Source: Eutypella sp. D-1 (Eukaryota > Ascomycota > Sordariomycetes > Xylariales > Diatrypaceae). Taken from it: DNA of 64,000 nucleotides. The notes under the pieces were generated by a model, which searched no databases, was not told the origin of the DNA, and saw nothing but the letters and a program-made list of their open reading frames with translations. Where the stretch lies: NCBI GenBank assembly GCA_023313575.1, contig JAJTTP010000003.1:2790001-2854000 (forward strand). Reading direction: 5' to 3'. The position numbers were made by a program, and so were the translations under genes. This document shows, one piece after another, positions 62,201 through 64,000 of the stretch (positions are counted from its first letter, which is position 1; each line of letters starts with the position of its first letter).

Positions 62201-63239
62201 GCTCGAAGTCTGGTCGGTTGAGAAGTTCGGCCAGCGTATAAATATTGTTAAGAGGGGCATGGGTGAAGCTTTCAAATGATACGGGGCTGAAAGCTGGGGG
62301 GAGCTGGTAGACCAGGGCTAATCTTGAGTTCTCCATATCCTCGAAATAACCCAAGAGAAGTGGTAGTCCGATCCAAGCACCCGGCGATCTGTGCGAGTCG
62401 GTCTGCAATCCGGCGCTGAGCTTTTCGAAGCGGGACATGGATGGCATGATGCCAGTCATGGAATATACCTCATCGAACCGGGCATATTCCAAAAGCAGCG
62501 GCGACCAGCCCTGGCGTCCCGGCTGGCGGGTTAACTCAGAATATGCTTGCTTGTCCATTGATACTATCTGCTGAGGTCGGCTAGAGGGGGTTGGACTTGA
62601 TGTTGGGTCGGCCTGCCCAGCGTTCAGGATAGTTAAAGTTGCAGGGTCGATCACCTGAGGCGCGCGTATCCTAGTGGACTCGAAGGCCTGAAGATCGTCA
62701 ACTGAGGTGGCGGGCTTTACCGACTTAGGAGGCGCAGTTCTGTAGGAAGACATGGCTGCTTCTGACCGAGTACGAGATAAATCACACAGTGTATCAATAG
62801 AAGCCGTGAGGTCGCGGACGAGGTCTTCAAACCTCCCTTTATCCCACACAATGAGAGGGGTTTTTCGATCGCCGATAGCCTTCTCTGGACTCTTCTCGCT
62901 GCTGGGACTCCTCTTAGAGGCAAGCCACAAAGGTTCAGCCTCAGCGAGGATGTCCTTGATGGTAGCCATGATGCTACCAACAAGGTCGCTGAGGCCAGCC
63001 TTGGAAAGTGATTCATCGATCTCTGCGGTCTGATCCGGGTCAGACCATTCCATACCCCAACTCACGAGGCGGTCCTTCTGTATGCGAAGCTTGCGGTGCA
63101 GAGCTTTGATCTCGGGGTCGTCGGCGCTCTGGACGGGCTCCTTGACGAAATCAGATGACTTCTTGGTGTCATTATAGAGCCGGCTCAGCCGTCGCTGAAA
63201 AGGCAGCTGAAAGCCGCCCTGGGGGAGGAAGCCTTCCAT
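59291..63239 (-). CDS. HeLo-like / pseudokinase / trypsin-like protease fusion
   Basis: Three exons: 63239-61421, 61356-60392 and 60229-59291, giving 1240 aa (1216 if an in-frame 72-nt intron at 59950-59879 is also removed). Residues ~1-155 are helical and resemble HeLo/HET-S-type N-termini ([16 protein letters not shown], then [15 protein letters not shown]). Residues ~245-540 are kinase-like: LALVYQLPP hinge region, a catalytic loop reading ITHGNLL instead of HRDLK.N, no DFG, then SLYRHP and [16 protein letters not shown], the signature of the kinase-like module found with fungal HeLo domains. After a disordered linker, residues ~765-1110 form a trypsin-like fold with His in GMTVHHML (801/802), Asp in EIDWALFEF (937) and Ser in [11 protein letters not shown] (1064). 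A ~100-residue acidic insert lies between His and Asp. It suggests a protease-armed cell-death or allorecognition effector. Confidence 0.85.
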
Positions 63240-64000
63240 TTTTTATGGTCGTAGGTTCTCTTCTTCTGTGCTATATTGTTGGGCAGAAAGAGGGCAGATG
63301 TAGGCTCCTGCTTGCCCCTGAGCTGTATTGTATATTGTATGCCCTCTTACTAACGAAGAGGCAGATGCGCTAAACAACTGGGTTGGGAGAATTCTAAGGT
63401 GTTGGTGGGGGGGGGGGGGTGCAATACAAGGTTTCCAACGCTATATATCCATGTTACCATTAATACATATTTGAGGCTATCGTTGAAAGACGGCAAGTCG
63501 ACCAGTTTGAGAAGTAGAAATATATGAGTCTCCCTAGGAAACTAAAAGAGAGAGAAAAAAAAGCCTCCGATACAAATAAAAGGTTGAGCTGCCTCTCGGG
63601 CAGGGCGGTATCAAGTCTATAGTAATAGTTCCTAGGCTGCGAGGTAATTTGCTGCGTATAACTTATTGGATCGGGACCGGGAATACTGGTGCCTACGGGA
63701 CGGCCCCACTGCACATATGAGCATGGGATCGGATGCGACAAAATGCGACGAATGCGACGGATGCGACAGTTACGACAAATCGACAAATAAGAACTAACGG
63801 CCGCCCATCACTATTACACTTGAGTTTACAATCATTGGTTTAACAAATTTGCTTAAGCGAAAGCAAATATGGAAGTCATATGGGATGGAATTGGACTAGG
63901 CAGGCTACAGGAAAATGAAGAATGCTGTTGCCTGGGGAGGGTGTGGGAAGGTTGTGAAGAGAGACGGAGCCGTAGAGCAAACGAGAGGGACTGGGATGAT
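63240..64000. other. Upstream region of the HeLo-protease gene
   Basis: No gene seen. A poly-G run occurs at 63406-63419. A cluster of four ATGCGAC units with 9-10 bp spacing lies at 63733-63777, followed by TTACGAC and CGACAAAT variants. Confidence 0.5.

Noticed and set aside
1..64000. tRNA, rRNA, CRISPR arrays or bacterial-type operons
   Set aside because: None found by eye; the sequence is eukaryotic and intron-bearing, and no T-arm-like GGTTCGA context with a matching acceptor stem was seen.

Overview
The window is nuclear DNA of a filamentous ascomycete (Pezizomycotina, probably Sordariomycetes). The evidence is: short GT-AG introns of about 50-180 nt with GTAAGT/GTGAGT-type donors; fungal gene families (DHA1 MFS pump, ABC-C transporter, NudE, BIM1-like protein, metalloreductase, small velvet-like protein, HeLo/kinase-like protein); and a 9.2 kb block of extreme AT-richness that carries the repeat-induced point mutation (RIP) signature.

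Layout. 1-0.5 kb: the 5' part of a conserved fungal gene running off the left edge. 0.5-6.2 kb: decayed, mostly non-coding sequence with recognisable ruins of secondary-metabolism genes (an EthD-domain protein and an NRPS-type adenylation domain). 6.2-9.2 kb: an intact six-exon secreted subtilisin. 10.2-19.4 kb: nested transposons. A Fot1/pogo-like element (TA target duplication) contains a Ty3/gypsy element (duplication AAATA), which contains four solo LTRs, each with its own 5-bp duplication; all are RIP-mutated. 20.4-22.1 kb: a DHA1 MFS transporter. 23.2 kb: a BolA-like mitochondrial protein. 23.7-37.3 kb: gene-poor, with a small velvet-like protein, a 1463-aa ABC-C transporter and a 171-aa unknown protein. 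37.3-41.4 kb: intergenic, with microsatellites.

From 41.4 kb the region is denser: nudE (dynein regulation), a P450 with a long charged tail, arginyl-tRNA synthetase with a probable dual start, a ferric/cupric reductase divergent from a GPI-anchored BIM1/X325-like copper protein (a likely copper/iron uptake pair), and at the right end a large protein joining a HeLo-like N-terminus, a degenerate kinase-like domain and a trypsin-like protease with a complete His-Asp-Ser triad. This last gene is the strongest candidate for an unusual system. It resembles fungal cell-death and allorecognition proteins, and its HeLo-plus-pseudokinase layout parallels the animal necroptosis executor MLKL.

Exon coordinates were derived by hand from splice sites and reading frame, with no transcript or database evidence. 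No tRNA, rRNA or CRISPR was seen.
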